NCBI RefSeq assembly: GCF_007991515.1
Contig: NZ_BJYM01000009.1
Span: 124,001 to 188,000 of the forward strand
Source of the DNA: Oceanobacillus sojae
GTDB taxonomy: Bacteria > Bacillota > Bacilli > Bacillales > Amphibacillaceae
DNA: 64,000 bases
Direction: 5' to 3'
The translations under genes were made by a program, and so were the position numbers. Of this stretch, positions 55,789 through 64,000 are shown piece by piece (the first letter of the stretch is position 1; every line of letters starts with the position of its first letter). The notes under the pieces were generated by a model, which worked only from the letters and a program-made list of their open reading frames with translations, did no database searches and was not told where the DNA came from.

Positions 55789-57849
55789 GTGTTAGGAGAA
55801 AGAGAAGAGATTATTTTTAACGCACTAATCAATGATACAAGTATTTCAAGTTCAGAGCTTGCAGATAAATATAATCTTTCTCGCCGACAGTTAGGCTATA
55901 CCTTTAAAAAAATAAATGCTTGGTTAAAAGACAATCATTTGCCAGAAATAGAACGAACCAGGAAAGGTCAATTTATTATCGATCACTCTATTTTAACTGC
56001 AACTGTGAAGCAAAGTTCTGCTGGAGATTCCAAGTTCCGGGACGGAATTATGTCTGAACAGGATCGGGTAAAATTTCTGATTATGGCCATCTTGGGCGGA
56101 AAAGATACTATTTCATTAAGCGATTTAACCAGACAGCTGGATGTCAGCAAAAACACCATTTTAAATGATATGAAGCATGCTCAGAGGCTGTTAGATTCTT
56201 ATCAATTGGAAATACAGCATACCAGAAAAGAGGGTTATCAGATTATAGGAAATGAATTTCAAGCACGCAAGATGATGATAGGACTTGCAAATGAATTAAT
56301 CCTGCATGATGACAACAAAAGAAAACTCCAGGAAATACTGATGCTCGAGGATGAACTGCTTGACCAGTTTGAGCGCCGGCTGGAACGGGTGGAACAAAAG
56401 CTTACCATCCAATTCACAGATGAAATTATGATGTCGCTCCCGGCAATATTTGTATTAATTCTGCGGAGAATCCAAAAAGGGTATCCAATTCAACCTTTCT
56501 TTATCCGCTACGACGAGCTTTCTAATACAAAGGAATATCAGGCGACGGAAGAAATTTTATACGATAAAAGTCTTCCAACTCCTGAGCGTATCTTTATTAC
56601 ATTGAATCTGTTAACTGGCAGTGTCCACCGGAATTCTTGGGTGACAGAGGACTACATTCCTGACTTAATTCCGGCGATTGATAAAATGGTCCGGCTTTTT
56701 GAAAAAAATGCCTGTATTAACTTTCATGATCGTAAGCAGTTAATTGATAAGCTCTTGCAGCATTTAACACCGGCGTACTACCGGATTAAATATCAGCTGA
56801 CAGATTCCATCCTTTTCGAAGATAACGAGAATGAAGAATTTGAACAAATCCGTCACCTGGTTCATTTAGCAATTAGTCCACTCGAAGAAGTGATGGAAAG
56901 CAGGATTCCTGAAAATGAAGTTACTTACATTGTCATGTTGATCAGCGGCTGGATGCATAAACAGGGAGAAAGCATAGCCCAGAAAATAAAAGCACTGGTT
57001 GTCTGCCCGCGCGGAATCTCTGTTTCCCGGCTAATGTTCCAGCAGCTGTGTGAGCTGTTCCCTGAATTTGTATTTTTGGATTGGCTGTCTGTCAGAGAGT
57101 TTTTACATTACGAGCTGGATTACGATATCGTTTTCTCGCCAATTACGTTAGAGACAGATAAAAAGCTGTTTATCTGCAAACCGGTTCTGCGCGCAGAAGA
57201 TAAACAGCGCATTCGAAAACAAGTCATGCTGGAAATATATGATTATATTCCAAATGAAATCAATGTGGACGATTTAATAGAAAAGATTCAGCAGCATTCC
57301 AATATCTCTGATGAAAAAAGTTTGCGAAAGGAGCTCTATGCTTACATCCATCGCAATAAGAATGCAGCCATTACAAAACAGGCCTCTGCAAATGAAGAGA
57401 AAGACTTACATGATTTTCTGACTATAGATCATATTACGCTAAGGGAATCTGTCTCCTCTTTTGATGAGGCCATTCGATTATGTGGTGCACCGTTACTTAA
57501 ACTTGGATACATTACACCAAATTACATCGATGCAACCATTCAGCATTCGAAAGAGGATTCTTATATTGCTATCGGCGAGCATGTTGCTATTCCTCACGCC
57601 ACACCAGAGGAAGGTGTTCAAAAAGTTGGTATGAGCCTGTTAAAAATTCGTAACGGTATCGCTTACGGGGAAGAAAATCATCAGATTCATTTGATGATTA
57701 TGATTGCTGCAGTTGATAAAAAGCAGCATATTCATGCACTAATGCAATTAATGAAGGTTGCTTCCTCGTCTAGCCTGTTACCGAAACTGATTCAGGCAAG
57801 TTCGAAGGAATATATATACAAATTGATTCGAGATTATATTATTAATTGA
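55789..57849 (+). CDS. PRD-containing PTS operon activator (MtlR/ManR type)
   Basis: The 686-residue protein has two N-terminal helix-turn-helices (LADKYNLSRRQLGYTF; LTRQLDVSKNTILNDM), two PRD domains (about 185-290 and 295-400, with LLQHLTPAYYRIKYQL in the second), an EIIB-like domain (IKALVVCPRGISVSRLM) and a C-terminal EIIA domain with IGEHVAIPHATP. Phosphorylation of the PRDs, EIIB Cys and EIIA His would tie its activity to PTS flux. The GTG start has AAAGGAGG eight bases upstream. It is the first gene of the galactitol-type PTS operon and probably activates it. Confidence 0.9.
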   Translation: MLGEREEIIFNALINDTSISSSELADKYNLSRRQLGYTFKKINAWLKDNHLPEIERTRKGQFIIDHSILTATVKQSSAGDSKFRDGIMSEQDRVKFLIMAILGGKDTISLSDLTRQLDVSKNTILNDMKHAQRLLDSYQLEIQHTRKEGYQIIGNEFQARKMMIGLANELILHDDNKRKLQEILMLEDELLDQFERRLERVEQKLTIQFTDEIMMSLPAIFVLILRRIQKGYPIQPFFIRYDELSNTKEYQATEEILYDKSLPTPERIFITLNLLTGSVHRNSWVTEDYIPDLIPAIDKMVRLFEKNACINFHDRKQLIDKLLQHLTPAYYRIKYQLTDSILFEDNENEEFEQIRHLVHLAISPLEEVMESRIPENEVTYIVMLISGWMHKQGESIAQKIKALVVCPRGISVSRLMFQQLCELFPEFVFLDWLSVREFLHYELDYDIVFSPITLETDKKLFICKPVLRAEDKQRIRKQVMLEIYDYIPNEINVDDLIEKIQQHSNISDEKSLRKELYAYIHRNKNAAITKQASANEEKDLHDFLTIDHITLRESVSSFDEAIRLCGAPLLKLGYITPNYIDATIQHSKEDSYIAIGEHVAIPHATPEEGVQKVGMSLLKIRNGIAYGEENHQIHLMIMIAAVDKKQHIHALMQLMKVASSSSLLPKLIQASSKEYIYKLIRDYIIN

Positions 57850-57861
57850 TTTATAGAAGGA

Positions 57862-57894
57862 TGTTCAAAAAGCCCAATAAACAGGACTTTTGAA
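57862..57894 (+). repeat. Short copy of the dispersed repeat, forming a hairpin
   Basis: TGTTCAAAAAGCCC, then AATAAACAGGACTTTTGAA. The start matches the repeat end, and TAAACAGGAC is also found in the full element. The two ends can pair (TTCAAAAAGxCC with GGACTTTTGAA), so this 33-base copy looks like an internally deleted element. It sits between the regulator and EIIA genes. Confidence 0.55.
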
Positions 57895-57928
57895 TACGCA
57901 CTAATAGTTAAGGCAGGAGTGGTATTTC

Positions 57929-58420
57929 ATGAGTGAATTTCGTTTTAATGAGGAAGTTATTTTAATGAATTTAGAGGCTGCTGACTACACTGAGGTACTT
58001 CAGCAGATGGGAGAAAATCTAGTAAAACATCATTATGTCAAAGACAGCTTTATTCCGGCAATTATCGAAAGAGAGCAAGAATTTGCAACTGGATTACCGA
58101 CAGCAGGCGTATCTGTGGCTATTCCACATACAGATGCTGTCCATGTAAATCAGAAAACTATCAGCATAGCAACATTAAAGAATCCGGTAGACTTTGTCAT
58201 TATGGGAGAAGAAAGCGAGACCACTCCTGTTCAAATCGTATTTATGCTGGCAATGGATGAGCCTCATTCACAGCTTAAGCTTCTGCAGGATTTAATGAAA
58301 ATTTTTCAAGAAGGTACTTTTCTCGATCAATTACTTCAGACAGATAGTGTGCTGGAGATGAAGAAACAAGTAACTGAGAAACTTAATTTGAGTGACTTTA
58401 AAGGAGGTGAGAAGCTATGA
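57929..58420 (+). CDS. PTS galactitol-type EIIA component
   Basis: The 163-residue EIIA of the fructose/mannitol (EIIA-2) fold carries the phosphorylated histidine in SVAIPHTDAVHV. The block TGLPTAGVSVAIPHTD is typical of GatA-like proteins. It accepts phosphate from HPr and passes it to EIIB. The ATG is preceded by GGCAGGAGTGG. It overlaps the EIIB gene by four bases (ATGA), so the two are translationally coupled. Confidence 0.92.
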   Translation: MSEFRFNEEVILMNLEAADYTEVLQQMGENLVKHHYVKDSFIPAIIEREQEFATGLPTAGVSVAIPHTDAVHVNQKTISIATLKNPVDFVIMGEESETTPVQIVFMLAMDEPHSQLKLLQDLMKIFQEGTFLDQLLQTDSVLEMKKQVTEKLNLSDFKGGEKL

Positions 58421-58695
58421 AACAAGTACTTGTAGCTTGCGGAGCAGGAATTGCTACATCCACTGTAGTGAACAATGCGATTGAAGAATTAGCGAAAGAA
58501 AATGGGATAAAGGTAGATTTAAAACAAATCAGAATTGCAGAAGTAAGTACCTACGAGGATACAGCAGATCTACTAGTTACTACTGCAATGACAAAGAAGG
58601 AATATTCTTTCCCGGTTATTAATGCACGCACATTCCTGACAGGGATTGGTGTAGAAGATACAAAGAAACAGATTTTAGAAGAATTACTAAAATAA
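58417..58695 (+). CDS. PTS galactitol-type EIIB component
   Basis: The 92-residue protein opens with KQVLVACGAGIATSTVV, where the cysteine is the phosphorylation site of Gat-type EIIB. It overlaps EIIA by four bases, with GGAGGTG just upstream. It transfers phosphate to the sugar alcohol bound by EIIC. A 12-bp hairpin lies between this gene and EIIC. Confidence 0.93.
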   Translation: MKQVLVACGAGIATSTVVNNAIEELAKENGIKVDLKQIRIAEVSTYEDTADLLVTTAMTKKEYSFPVINARTFLTGIGVEDTKKQILEELLK

Positions 58696-58700
58696 TATTT

Positions 58701-58758
58701 TGCTGCTCTATTCCTTTTAAAGTTCCTCTTAAATAGAGCAGCATCCTATTCCATAGGA
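58701..58758 (+). repeat. Hairpins between the EIIB and EIIC genes
   Basis: A perfect 12-bp stem has arms TGCTGCTCTATT (58701-58712) and its complement (58732-58743) and no T tract. A second, smaller hairpin TCCTAT-TCC-ATAGGA (58744-58758) takes in part of the EIIC ribosome binding site AGGAGGG. They may adjust message stability and the ratio of EIIC to the soluble parts. Confidence 0.55.
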
Positions 58759-58769
58759 GGGAATTTCTT

Positions 58770-60029
58770 ATGCAAGGATTTGTTGATTTTATACAAGCAT
58801 TTCTAGGTTTAGGGGCTACTGTCATTTTACCTGTTGTCATCTTTTTACTTGGAATTTTATTTGGCCAAAAGCCTGGGAAAGCTTTTCGCTCCGGTTTGAC
58901 AATTGGTGTTGCATTTGTAGGTATTTTCCTTGTTATAGACTTATTGACTTTAAATTTAGGCCCTGCAGCGCAAGGAATGGTGGATAGACTCGGTGTCAGT
59001 TTAAATACAATTGATATTGGCTGGCCGGCAACCTCATCCATTGCATGGGCATCAACAATTGCTGCCTTTATTATTCCGTTAGGTTTAGTTGTAAACGTTA
59101 TCATGCTGGTAACTAAAACCACGAAAACAATGAACGTAGATATTTGGAACTTTTGGCATTACACCTTTATGGGAGCGATTGTTTATACCGTATCCGGAAG
59201 TATCGTACAAGGGTTAATTGCAGCAACATTATTCCAGATTATTTGTTTGAAAATAGCAGACTGGACCCAACCAATGGTTCGTGATTTTTATGAGATGCCT
59301 GGTGTTTCAGTAGCAACAGGAAGTACGATTTCTTATGCACCATTTATTTTTGTTGTCAAAGGACTTCAAAAAATCCCTGGTATCAACAAACTCCATGCTG
59401 ATCCAGATTCCATTCAAAAGCGCTTTGGTGTGTTTGGAGATTCCATGGTTATCGGTTTAATTCTGGGAGCTGCAATTGGTGCTCTGGCCGGCTATGGTGT
59501 TGGTGACATTATTAACATTGGTATTTCTATGGCTGCCGTTATGGTATTGATGCCAAGAATGGTAAAAATCCTAATGGAAGGATTAATGCCAGTATCTGAA
59601 TCTGCCCGCACATGGCTGAATAAGCACTTCGGTGATCGTGAAATTAATATTGGTCTGGATGCAGCTGTTCTTTTAGGACATCCATCTGTTATTGCTACAG
59701 CGTTAATTTTAACTCCAGTGACTGTACTGATCGCTGTTATTTTACCAGGAAATGCTGTACTTCCTTTTGGGGACCTGGCAACTATTCCATTTGTTATTGC
59801 CTTTGTTGTTGGAGCTTCTAAAGGGAACATTATTCATTCTGTTATCGTCGGTTCGATTATGATTGCAGTTTCACTCTATGTGGCAACAGATATCGCTCCA
59901 TTATTTACGGATATGGCGATGCGTGCAGATATTAATCTTCCTGAGGGTTCAGCGCAGGTATCCAGTATTGACCAGGGCGGTAATATTGTGAACTGGGTAA
60001 TTTGGAGATTCTTTGACCTTTTTAATTAA
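58770..60029 (+). CDS. PTS galactitol-type EIIC permease
   Basis: The 419-residue membrane protein belongs to the GatC family, with LGATVILPVVIFLLGILFGQKPGKAFRSG at the N-terminus, GWPATSSIAWAS, FYEMPGVSVATGSTISYAP and INIGLDAAVLLGHPSVIAT. About nine to ten helices are expected. It imports and phosphorylates a polyol, probably galactitol or a relative, in concert with EIIA and EIIB. AGGAGGG precedes the ATG. The family also has members acting on arabitol and related sugars, so the exact substrate stays open. Confidence 0.92.
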   Translation: MQGFVDFIQAFLGLGATVILPVVIFLLGILFGQKPGKAFRSGLTIGVAFVGIFLVIDLLTLNLGPAAQGMVDRLGVSLNTIDIGWPATSSIAWASTIAAFIIPLGLVVNVIMLVTKTTKTMNVDIWNFWHYTFMGAIVYTVSGSIVQGLIAATLFQIICLKIADWTQPMVRDFYEMPGVSVATGSTISYAPFIFVVKGLQKIPGINKLHADPDSIQKRFGVFGDSMVIGLILGAAIGALAGYGVGDIINIGISMAAVMVLMPRMVKILMEGLMPVSESARTWLNKHFGDREINIGLDAAVLLGHPSVIATALILTPVTVLIAVILPGNAVLPFGDLATIPFVIAFVVGASKGNIIHSVIVGSIMIAVSLYVATDIAPLFTDMAMRADINLPEGSAQVSSIDQGGNIVNWVIWRFFDLFN

Positions 60030-60073
60030 TGAAAAATTCTATTTGAATCAAGAGTTACTTTTGATATGTAAGT

Positions 60074-60156
60074 AGCAGAAAATAATGATGTTATGAAAAA
60101 TTACTTATGATTCTCTTTTCTTTAATGCATGAGCATAGCTCATCATTATTTCTGCT
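60074..60156 (+). repeat. Long stem-loop between the EIIC and first dehydrogenase genes
   Basis: AGCAGAAAATAATGATG (60074-60090) pairs with CATCATTATTTCTGCT (60141-60156), with one bulged base and about 50 bases of loop. No T tract follows. It may be an attenuator or a processing and stability hairpin. Confidence 0.5.
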
Positions 60157-60211
60157 AACCCTTTCTTTCGCACTGAAACAAAAAGGAAATTATTGAAGAG
60201 GAGAATAAACG

Positions 60212-61246
60212 ATGAAAGCTCTCGTTAAGACCGAACTGGGACATGGTAATTTACACCTCCAAGATGTAGAAGATCCCATTGTTTCCAGCCATCAAGTAAA
60301 AATCAGAGTTGCATACGCCGGAATCTGCGGCTCCGACATCCATACCTATGAAGGACATTATAAAGTCGCAGCTCCAGTTACATTAGGACATGAATTTTCA
60401 GGTGAAATCGTAGAAATTGGAGAAGGTGTATCAAATTTTAAAATCGGTGATCGCGTTACATCAGAAACCACCTTTTTTATCTGTGGGCAATGCCACTATT
60501 GTCAATCAGGTGACTATAATTTATGTAACCATCGTAAAGGGCTTGGCAGCCAGGTAAATGGCGGTTTTGCCAAATATCTAATCGCGCGTGAAGAAAGTCT
60601 TCACCATTTGCCGCAGGAGGTAGATGATCGTTCAGCAGCAATGACAGAGCCCTTGGCGTGTACGTATCACGCCATTCAAAAAACAGTAATCCGTGAGGGA
60701 GATCTGGTTATTGTCCTCGGCCCGGGCCCAATCGGCTTATTTGCTGCCCAAGTGGCAAAAAGCTATGGAGCAACTGTTTTAGTTGCCGGCCTGACAAATG
60801 ATCAGATCCGTCTCGATAAAGCTACGGAGGTTGGCATGGATTATGTTATCAACCTTCAAAAAGAAAACTTAAAGGACAAAGTAAATGAACTGACAAATGG
60901 TTACGGTGCAGATGTTCTCTTAGAATGCTCTGGTTCAATTCATGCAGCCAATCAAGGATTAGATTTATTAAGAAAAAAAGGCCACTTCGCGCAAATCGGC
61001 ATCTTCCCGGAAGCTCAGGTTGCCTTCGATATGGAAAAAGTCATTCAGAAGGAAATACAGGTGGTTGGAAGCAGAAGTCAAAAGCCAGCTGATTGGGAGC
61101 CTTCCATCCAATTAATGAAGGAAGGCAAAGTGAACGCAAGAAGCCTGGTAACGCATGAATACTCTATCGACCAATGGGATAAAGCTTACCAGGCAATCAA
61201 AAGCGGAGAAGCTATTAAAGTCTTACTGACCCCTCTGGATGATTAA
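60212..61246 (+). CDS. Zinc-dependent medium-chain dehydrogenase (polyol dehydrogenase-like)
   Basis: The 344-residue MDR has catalytic zinc ligands in AGICGSDIHT and LGHEFSGEI, four structural cysteines in CGQCHYCQSGDYNLC, and the cofactor loop VLGPGPIGLFAAQVAK. It resembles sorbitol, galactitol-phosphate and related dehydrogenases. Its place in the PTS operon points to oxidation of a polyol phosphate or an epimerisation step in partnership with the second dehydrogenase. GAAGAGGAG precedes the ATG. Confidence 0.9.
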   Translation: MKALVKTELGHGNLHLQDVEDPIVSSHQVKIRVAYAGICGSDIHTYEGHYKVAAPVTLGHEFSGEIVEIGEGVSNFKIGDRVTSETTFFICGQCHYCQSGDYNLCNHRKGLGSQVNGGFAKYLIAREESLHHLPQEVDDRSAAMTEPLACTYHAIQKTVIREGDLVIVLGPGPIGLFAAQVAKSYGATVLVAGLTNDQIRLDKATEVGMDYVINLQKENLKDKVNELTNGYGADVLLECSGSIHAANQGLDLLRKKGHFAQIGIFPEAQVAFDMEKVIQKEIQVVGSRSQKPADWEPSIQLMKEGKVNARSLVTHEYSIDQWDKAYQAIKSGEAIKVLLTPLDD

Positions 61247-61281
61247 AGTGTGTGAAATTGATATCGAAATGAGGTTTTAAC

Positions 61282-61434
61282 ATGGTTGATATGTTTTTAG
61301 ATTTTATGCTTGGCCCTATGCGCGGAATAAGTCAATTTTATTTTGAATACCAGCTTATCTTTAACTCGATTATCGTCGGTATCGCCGGCTATTTCTTAGT
61401 GAAAAAGAGAAAAAAATCGAACCAGTCGCAATAG
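61282..61434 (+). CDS. Small membrane protein of the PTS operon (50 residues)
   Basis: The frame begins MVDMFLDFMLGPMRGISQFY, has one helix of about 18 residues (LIFNSIIVGIAGYFLV) and ends in a basic tail KKRKKSNQSQ. The ATG has TGAGGT six bases upstream. It lies between two dehydrogenase genes, 35 bases after the first and 14 before the second, so it is clearly part of the operon. I do not recognise the family. A role in holding or tuning the permease is possible but unproven. Confidence 0.7.
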   Translation: MVDMFLDFMLGPMRGISQFYFEYQLIFNSIIVGIAGYFLVKKRKKSNQSQ

Positions 61435-61448
61435 AAAGGAGTTCTGAT

Positions 61449-62492
61449 GTGAAGGCTCTAAATTTATATGATATAGAGGATTTACGTTATGAAGAAAATA
61501 CACCTCTTCTTCAACTAACTAGTAATGAGGAGGTTCTAATCCAAGTTAAATCCGCCGGAATATGCGGTTCGGACTTGTCCCGATATAAGAAGCTTGGGCC
61601 CTATGTTTCAGGAACAACCTTTGGTCATGAATTTTCAGGAATTGTAGCTGCTGTCGGGAGTGCAGTAACACATTTTAAAGAGGGTGATCGAGTAGCCGCC
61701 TGCCCGACTTTTTCCTGTGGTCACTGTATCTTCTGCAGACAGGGAGCCCCGACTCGCTGCACCGAACTGACAGTTATTGGTGCAAAGCATCCCGGTTCTT
61801 ATGCTGAATACGTTATCCTGCCCGCATCTCATCTGTTACAGCTGCCAGATGAAATTGACTTTGACACTGCTGCCATGCTGGAACCCGCTTCCGTCGTCGC
61901 ACATGGTTTTTACCGTACATCCATTCAGCCGGGTGCAGCAGTAGCTATCATGGGTGTCGGCAGTATCGGACTTCTCTCGATTCAGTGGGCGAAAATTTTT
62001 GGAGCAGCGACTGTTTTCGCCATTGATATTGATGATAACAAGCTTAAAATTGCTAAGCAGCTGGGTGCTGATATTCTTATTAACCCACTGAAAGAAGATA
62101 CAGAAACAGTTATTAAAAAGCATACTTCTTTAGGAGTTGATCTGGCAGTTGAATCAGCAGGCTCTCCCATTACAAGTGAGCAGGTGCTGGCACTTCCTAA
62201 AAAAGGCGGCGAGGTTTTATACTTGGGAATTCCCTATGGAGATATTACCCTTCAGCGCTATTATTTTGAAAAAATTGTCCGGAATGAACTGCGCATCCTT
62301 GGATCCTGGAATGCATTATCTACACCTTTTCCGGGAAAAGAATGGGAGACTGGCCTCCATTTTATGAAAACGGGCCAGCTTGATGTGAAGCCGATGATTT
62401 CACATCATCTTCCGTTAGAAAAAGGCCCTGAGATTTTTCATCAGCTTACGCATAAAGAAATAGATGCTGTGAAAGTTCTCTTCCATCCTTAG
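61449..62492 (+). CDS. gatD: Galactitol-1-phosphate 5-dehydrogenase-like enzyme
   Basis: The 347-residue zinc MDR matches Escherichia coli GatD in length and in diagnostic stretches: GICGSDLSR, FGHEFSGIV, the cysteine cluster CGHCIFCRQGAPTRC, GVGSIGLLSIQ, and ILGSWNALSTPFPGKEWETG near the end. It should oxidise galactitol 1-phosphate, or a similar polyol phosphate, to tagatose 6-phosphate. The GTG start has AAAGGAG seven bases upstream. It is the last gene of the operon. The next enzymes (tagatose-6-phosphate kinase and aldolase) are not in this window. Confidence 0.85.
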   Translation: MKALNLYDIEDLRYEENTPLLQLTSNEEVLIQVKSAGICGSDLSRYKKLGPYVSGTTFGHEFSGIVAAVGSAVTHFKEGDRVAACPTFSCGHCIFCRQGAPTRCTELTVIGAKHPGSYAEYVILPASHLLQLPDEIDFDTAAMLEPASVVAHGFYRTSIQPGAAVAIMGVGSIGLLSIQWAKIFGAATVFAIDIDDNKLKIAKQLGADILINPLKEDTETVIKKHTSLGVDLAVESAGSPITSEQVLALPKKGGEVLYLGIPYGDITLQRYYFEKIVRNELRILGSWNALSTPFPGKEWETGLHFMKTGQLDVKPMISHHLPLEKGPEIFHQLTHKEIDAVKVLFHP

Positions 62493-62504
62493 GTTATGAA
62501 AGTG

Positions 62505-62541
62505 AAAAAAAGAAGCCGGGAACCACTCCGACTTCTTTTTT
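62505..62541. terminator. Terminator of the PTS operon
   Basis: AAAAAAGAAGCCGG (62506-62519) pairs with CCGACTTCTTTTTT (62528-62541) with one mismatch. T runs on both exits suggest that it also serves the convergent acetyltransferase gene. Confidence 0.8.
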
Positions 62542-62562
62542 ATAGCGGTTTAAATATTCTCT

Positions 62563-63138
62563 TCACCAATTTTCCTTAATAAAAATACGCCCTATCGGCA
62601 ATCCCAAAATACGATTATACAGCTTCTGATAAAAGGAAATATCATAAACATCCGTACTATCCAAATTATCCATCATTCTTAATGGAACAAAAAATGAATT
62701 CACCTTCATATTCGGATTCATATGCAGTCCATTCTTTTCATAGAAGCTGATTCGGCGAAGTCTTGTCGTATAGTCCTTCTTATCCTTCGCTGCTTCTGGA
62801 TCCTCTACTTCCAGCAATATGCCATTAGGGGATAAATTATTTAGCTGACTGATTAAAGTGCCCCCAAGTCCATTCGACCTATACTTAGGAAGAATAGCCA
62901 GATAGGAAATAAAAATCCCCTGTAATGATGGCAATTTCTGATAAATAGCATAACCATATTTCTCCTGTCTATCCGTCAGATAAACAGCTTCCATCCTCCC
63001 CTTTTTGAAATTACGCTTCAGCACAAAATGAGGAAATAGTTCGAGCCGTTCAAAGTCCTGTTTTAAATAGTTGTAGAGAACCTTTATATTTATATTGGTC
63101 GGATTCATCTCTTCTAAATAGTATTTCTTTTTTTGCAT
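62563..63138 (-). CDS. GNAT-family N-acetyltransferase
   Basis: The 191-residue protein shows the acetyl-CoA binding block of GNAT enzymes, YLAILPKYRSNGLGGTLISQL (R/QxxGxG/A type), and a family-like end RRISFYEKNGLHM. It should transfer an acetyl group to an unknown amine substrate. The C-terminal 50 residues extend past the usual fold. I chose ATG 63138, which follows GGAGGT at four bases; the upstream ATG would place this site inside the coding region. It is in an operon with the metallo-hydrolase gene, 16 bases downstream of it. Confidence 0.85.
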   Translation of the reverse strand: MQKKKYYLEEMNPTNINIKVLYNYLKQDFERLELFPHFVLKRNFKKGRMEAVYLTDRQEKYGYAIYQKLPSLQGIFISYLAILPKYRSNGLGGTLISQLNNLSPNGILLEVEDPEAAKDKKDYTTRLRRISFYEKNGLHMNPNMKVNSFFVPLRMMDNLDSTDVYDISFYQKLYNRILGLPIGRIFIKENW

Positions 63139-63154
63139 CGAAACCTCCATATTT

Positions 63155-63979
63155 TTATATGTACTTAATCAATCCATCATAAGCAACCTCAACCCCATAA
63201 GGTTCAAATATCTCCAATAGATCCTGATACAGCAATCCGCAGTTATGAGAAAAATGCGTTGCGATAATTTGCGTCTTTGCATTTTCTTCATTCCACGCCT
63301 GAAACTGCTTCTGCACCTCTATAACCGTTTCCACACTCATGTGGTTACGGCTTTTAGGATTTCCATTCTGTCCAACTGTGCAATCCAATATCGCCATATC
63401 GATCTTCTTGCCTTTGAGCCAATCCCATGTTTTTTCAGGAAACCAGCCGGAATCATTTCCATAGAGTAAATACTTGCCATCCTTTTCTATAAAGAATAAA
63501 AAGCAGGTTTCCCGCGGATCATGATCTGCCAAAATCGGAGTAATTTTTGCCTGCCCAATCCAGAAAACTTCAAAAGGTATTAATCTTTTCATCATAAATT
63601 GCTTTTGAATACTGCCTTCCTCTAAAAAACCAATTCTACATTGATGCAGAGCTAAATCATTTCCATAAATATTTAAAGGCTCTTCTACACCATGGGCAAA
63701 GCCTTCAATACGAGAAAGCAGGTCCCCTGCACAAAGATGATCGTAATGTGTATGTGTCAGTAAAAGGTGATTCACTTTGGACATATCAATCTCATCTCTT
63801 ACCGCTTGATAATAAGCGTCCGGCGGATAATCCACTCTCCATGCATCATCAATAATGACAGAGCTTCGAGTACGTATATTTCTTCCCTTTGCCTTCCTGG
63901 AATCCTGACAAGCCTGGCATCTACAAAATACATTTGGAAAGCCTTCTGCAGCTGCCGTTCCTAAAAAATGTACCTTCAT
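63155..63979 (-). CDS. PhnP-like metallo-beta-lactamase-fold hydrolase
   Basis: The 274-residue protein has the metal motif LLLTHTHYDHLCAGDL and later metal ligands in ILADHDPRE, YLLYGNDSGWF and ATHFSHNCG. The N-terminal cysteines of FCRCQACQDSRKAKGRNIRTRSS match the extra zinc knuckle of PhnP-type phosphodiesterases. It probably cleaves a cyclic phosphodiester. The ATG follows GGGGAGGG. No phosphonate genes are present, so the physiological substrate is open. It is first of a two-gene unit with the acetyltransferase. Confidence 0.87.
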   Translation of the reverse strand: MKVHFLGTAAAEGFPNVFCRCQACQDSRKAKGRNIRTRSSVIIDDAWRVDYPPDAYYQAVRDEIDMSKVNHLLLTHTHYDHLCAGDLLSRIEGFAHGVEEPLNIYGNDLALHQCRIGFLEEGSIQKQFMMKRLIPFEVFWIGQAKITPILADHDPRETCFLFFIEKDGKYLLYGNDSGWFPEKTWDWLKGKKIDMAILDCTVGQNGNPKSRNHMSVETVIEVQKQFQAWNEENAKTQIIATHFSHNCGLLYQDLLEIFEPYGVEVAYDGLIKYI

Positions 63980-64000
63980 CTATAATCCCTCCCCAAAGCT

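Noticed and set aside
1-64000. CRISPR array, tRNA, rRNA, prophage or IS element
   Set aside because: No regularly spaced repeats, cloverleaf sequences, rRNA blocks, integrase, phage structural genes or transposases were recognised.

Overview
The window reads as chromosome of a low-GC, motile, probably spore-forming member of the Bacillaceae. The gene set (HutP-controlled histidine genes, bacterial nitric oxide synthase, TcyP, paired CrcB, a Spo0E-like protein, a YheC/D-type ATP-grasp protein, a four-copy chemoreceptor array as in Bacillus subtilis) and AGGAGG ribosome binding sites with many GTG/TTG starts suggest Oceanobacillus, Virgibacillus or a close relative. The genus is an inference from gene content. 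No rRNA, tRNA, CRISPR array, transposase or prophage was seen.

Layout. 1-3 kb: the end of ppx, then ppk behind a three-repeat PhoP box. 3-7 kb: an RpiR-type regulator divergent from an enolase-superfamily racemase and the cystine symporter tcyP. 7-14.3 kb: an SDR oxidoreductase, a two-gene crcB fluoride-channel pair, a DUF3784-like membrane protein, a 3-hydroxyacyl-CoA dehydrogenase and a 1198-residue polytopic membrane protein. 14.5-18.5 kb: a 58-residue YjfB-type motility protein, then a membrane diguanylate cyclase convergent with a PAS-GGDEF-EAL protein. 18.8-31.1 kb: histidine catabolism in two parts, hutG-gltS with a divergent LysR regulator, and hutU-hutI-yjiH-hutP-hutH; a nitric oxide synthase gene and a divergent flagellin lie between them. 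31.3-32.8 kb: an orphan YesN/AraC-type regulator whose phospho-acceptor position is Glu.

33.4-46.5 kb: a tandem YheC/D ATP-grasp protein, the main flagellin gene with a consensus sigma-D promoter and two CsrA-type sites in its leader, a Spo0E-like phosphatase, and four tandem Cache-domain chemoreceptors. 47-55.4 kb: a GlsB-type protein, a small collagen-like protein, a GC-rich intergenic repeat whose end supplies the C-terminus of a tyrosine phosphatase, YjbQ, two DUF3887-type lipoproteins, an AI-2E/YtvI permease, a Cof-type phosphatase and a TctA-type permease with a small membrane partner. 55.7-62.5 kb: a complete galactitol-type PTS operon (PRD regulator, EIIA, EIIB, EIIC, two medium-chain dehydrogenases, a 50-residue membrane protein) behind a perfect cre site. 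The window ends with a GNAT acetyltransferase and a PhnP-like metallo-hydrolase.

Themes. Motility and lifestyle genes recur (two flagellins, four receptors, YjfB-like, c-di-GMP synthesis and breakdown, Spo0E-like), and nutrient genes carry readable control sites (PhoP, cre, HutP terminator, putative RpiR and LysR operators). The least explained items are the tandem ATP-grasp protein beside hag, the dispersed repeat that became coding sequence, the orphan TctA module and the small membrane protein of the PTS operon.
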